Of a stretch of DNA of 64,000 nt, positions 63,041-64,000 are shown piece by piece (position 1 is the first letter of the stretch; every line of letters begins with the position of its first letter). This stretch comes from Spiroplasma ixodetis Y32 (GTDB lineage Bacteria; Bacillota_I; Bacilli_A; Mycoplasmatales; VBWQ01): the NCBI RefSeq assembly GCF_030316605.1, contig NZ_CP127039.1, positions 1,860,001 to 1,924,000 on the forward strand. Direction: 5' to 3'. Both the position numbers and the translations under genes were made by a program. A model generated the notes under the pieces. The model saw only the letters and a program-made list of their open reading frames with translations, was not told where the DNA came from and searched no databases.

Positions 63041-64000
63041 ATGGCTATTAAAGACCCATTAATGTTTATAACAATACAAGAATTTAAATCTTGAAATGGT
63101 TTTAATAAATTAGAATTTGATGAAATAACAACACCAGATAGTGAAATATTTAAAGCAATTTCAATAGCAAGTAATAATATTAATTATTTAAGTGGTTTTG
63201 AAATTAATAAAAAATGACCAGAAATAACACCTACAGATTTTACTGATGAAATACAAACTGCTACTGCATATTATGTTAATTTTTTATTAACAAAAGATGT
63301 TAATTATTTACGTGGACAAGCAAGTATTAGTCAAGGTGGTATAACTTATAGTGAAAATAATCCAGATGACCCTTATTTTGTTGTTCCAGAAGTATTTAGT
63401 TGTTTAAGAAAAATTAAACATTATTTAACTTTTAAAGGATTTCCTTTAAATGTATCACCAAGAAAAAGTAATATATTTTTTGGTAATGGTGGTAATGAAA
63501 ATATATTACAAAGATATTTAGAAATATTAGATTTAGAAACAAATGATTCAAGAGTTAAAATAAAACAAACACATCCTAAAAATAGAAATACAGTAGTAAT
63601 TATTGATACAAATGGTATTAAATCAATTGATAATTTAACAACATTAGAATTATTTACTAAATATTTTAGTAATGATACTATGAAATTAGTTGAGGGTAAA
63701 GAAGGTCAAGAAAAGAAAGTTATTAGTACAATTGGTGGTAATTCATTATGAGAAGTTAATAAAGATAATCCTAATTTTATTAAGCCAAAAGATGATAAAG
63801 ATATTAGTGCTAATGATAAAAGAATAATTGATGTTAGTACACCTACTTTTTTAACTGATGCTACAAATAAAGTATATGTTGATAATTTATTAGATAAAAA
63901 ACAAGATAAATTAATTGTTGGTACTAATATAACTATTGATGAAAATAATAAAATTAGTGCTACTGGTGGAAGTGCAGATTTATCAGATTATTATAAAAAA
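63041..64000 (+). CDS. head-tail connector fused to fibre region (right phage), 3' end outside window
   Basis: 320 codons visible, open to the end. AAGGAG before ATG 63041. Residues 1-130 look like a gp6-type adaptor (DSEIFKAISIASNNINYLSG, TDFTDEIQTATAYYVNFLLT). A second region follows, and the end has YVDNLLDKKQDKLIVGTNIT and IDENNKISATGG, a signature seen in many phage tail-fibre and receptor-binding proteins. Same plan as 1090-3308 on the left. A fusion of connector and fibre in one chain is unusual. Confidence 0.6.

Noticed and set aside
1..64000. tRNA and rRNA genes
   Set aside because: No cloverleaf with a GGTTCRANYCC T-arm or rRNA-like segment was found by eye; a covariance search would be decisive.

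Overview
The window is an AT-rich mollicute chromosome that reads UGA as tryptophan; most long genes need in-frame TGA codons to stay open. SpV1-like filamentous plectrovirus sequence, a lipobox lipoprotein and a heavy load of insertion sequences point to Spiroplasma, probably of the citri group. This is inferred from gene content only: there is no rRNA or tRNA in the window.

Layout. (1) 1-21.2 kb, mostly minus strand: a decaying double-stranded DNA phage (left phage). In transcription order it has a UPF0236/Mbov_0401-type transposase (divergent), a broken terminase large subunit, accessory genes, an intergenic block of hairpins with a candidate structured RNA, a cluster of very small zinc-knuckle and MxKEKL microproteins, a RuvC-like resolvase, scaffold, capsid, connector/fibre and a portal-like protein leaving the window. 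(2) 21.5-27.9 kb: chromosomal housekeeping genes rnhC (unusual active site), acpS, deoA, a lipoprotein, scpA, scpB and rluB. (3) 27.9-30.5 kb: a triple-nested insertion (IS3 > IS481-like > IS1595-like). (4) 30.5-37.9 kb: a plectrovirus provirus with Rep, small membrane proteins, coat, adsorption-like protein and assembly ATPase, plus the Rep remnant of a second virus. (5) 38-56.3 kb: uvrA (minus) and uvrB (plus) separated by a conjugation-gene remnant (VirD4/VirB4-like), a second plectrovirus remnant and IS copies; then a broken acetyltransferase, an ogt-like gene, a truncated permease and a tandem IS array. (6) 56.5-64 kb, plus strand: a second, better preserved dsDNA phage (right phage) with its own intact UPF0236 transposase, a terminase-small-like gene, scaffold, an unrelated-looking capsid, membrane genes and a connector-fibre fusion running off the window.

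How it fits together. Both dsDNA phages look like small short-tailed phages: no tail tube, sheath or tape-measure gene is visible. No tyrosine or serine integrase is seen; the UPF0236-type transposase next to the packaging genes is the only integrase candidate. A membrane protein with a Pro/Thr linker occurs in both dsDNA phages and in the filamentous plectrovirus, which implies gene exchange between viruses of different realms in one host. Nine copies of an IS1595-type element, each carrying a 59-bp MITE at its 3' end, drive much of the rearrangement. Housekeeping genes are intact while mobile genes carry many single-base frameshifts, so the frameshifts are more likely real decay than sequencing error.
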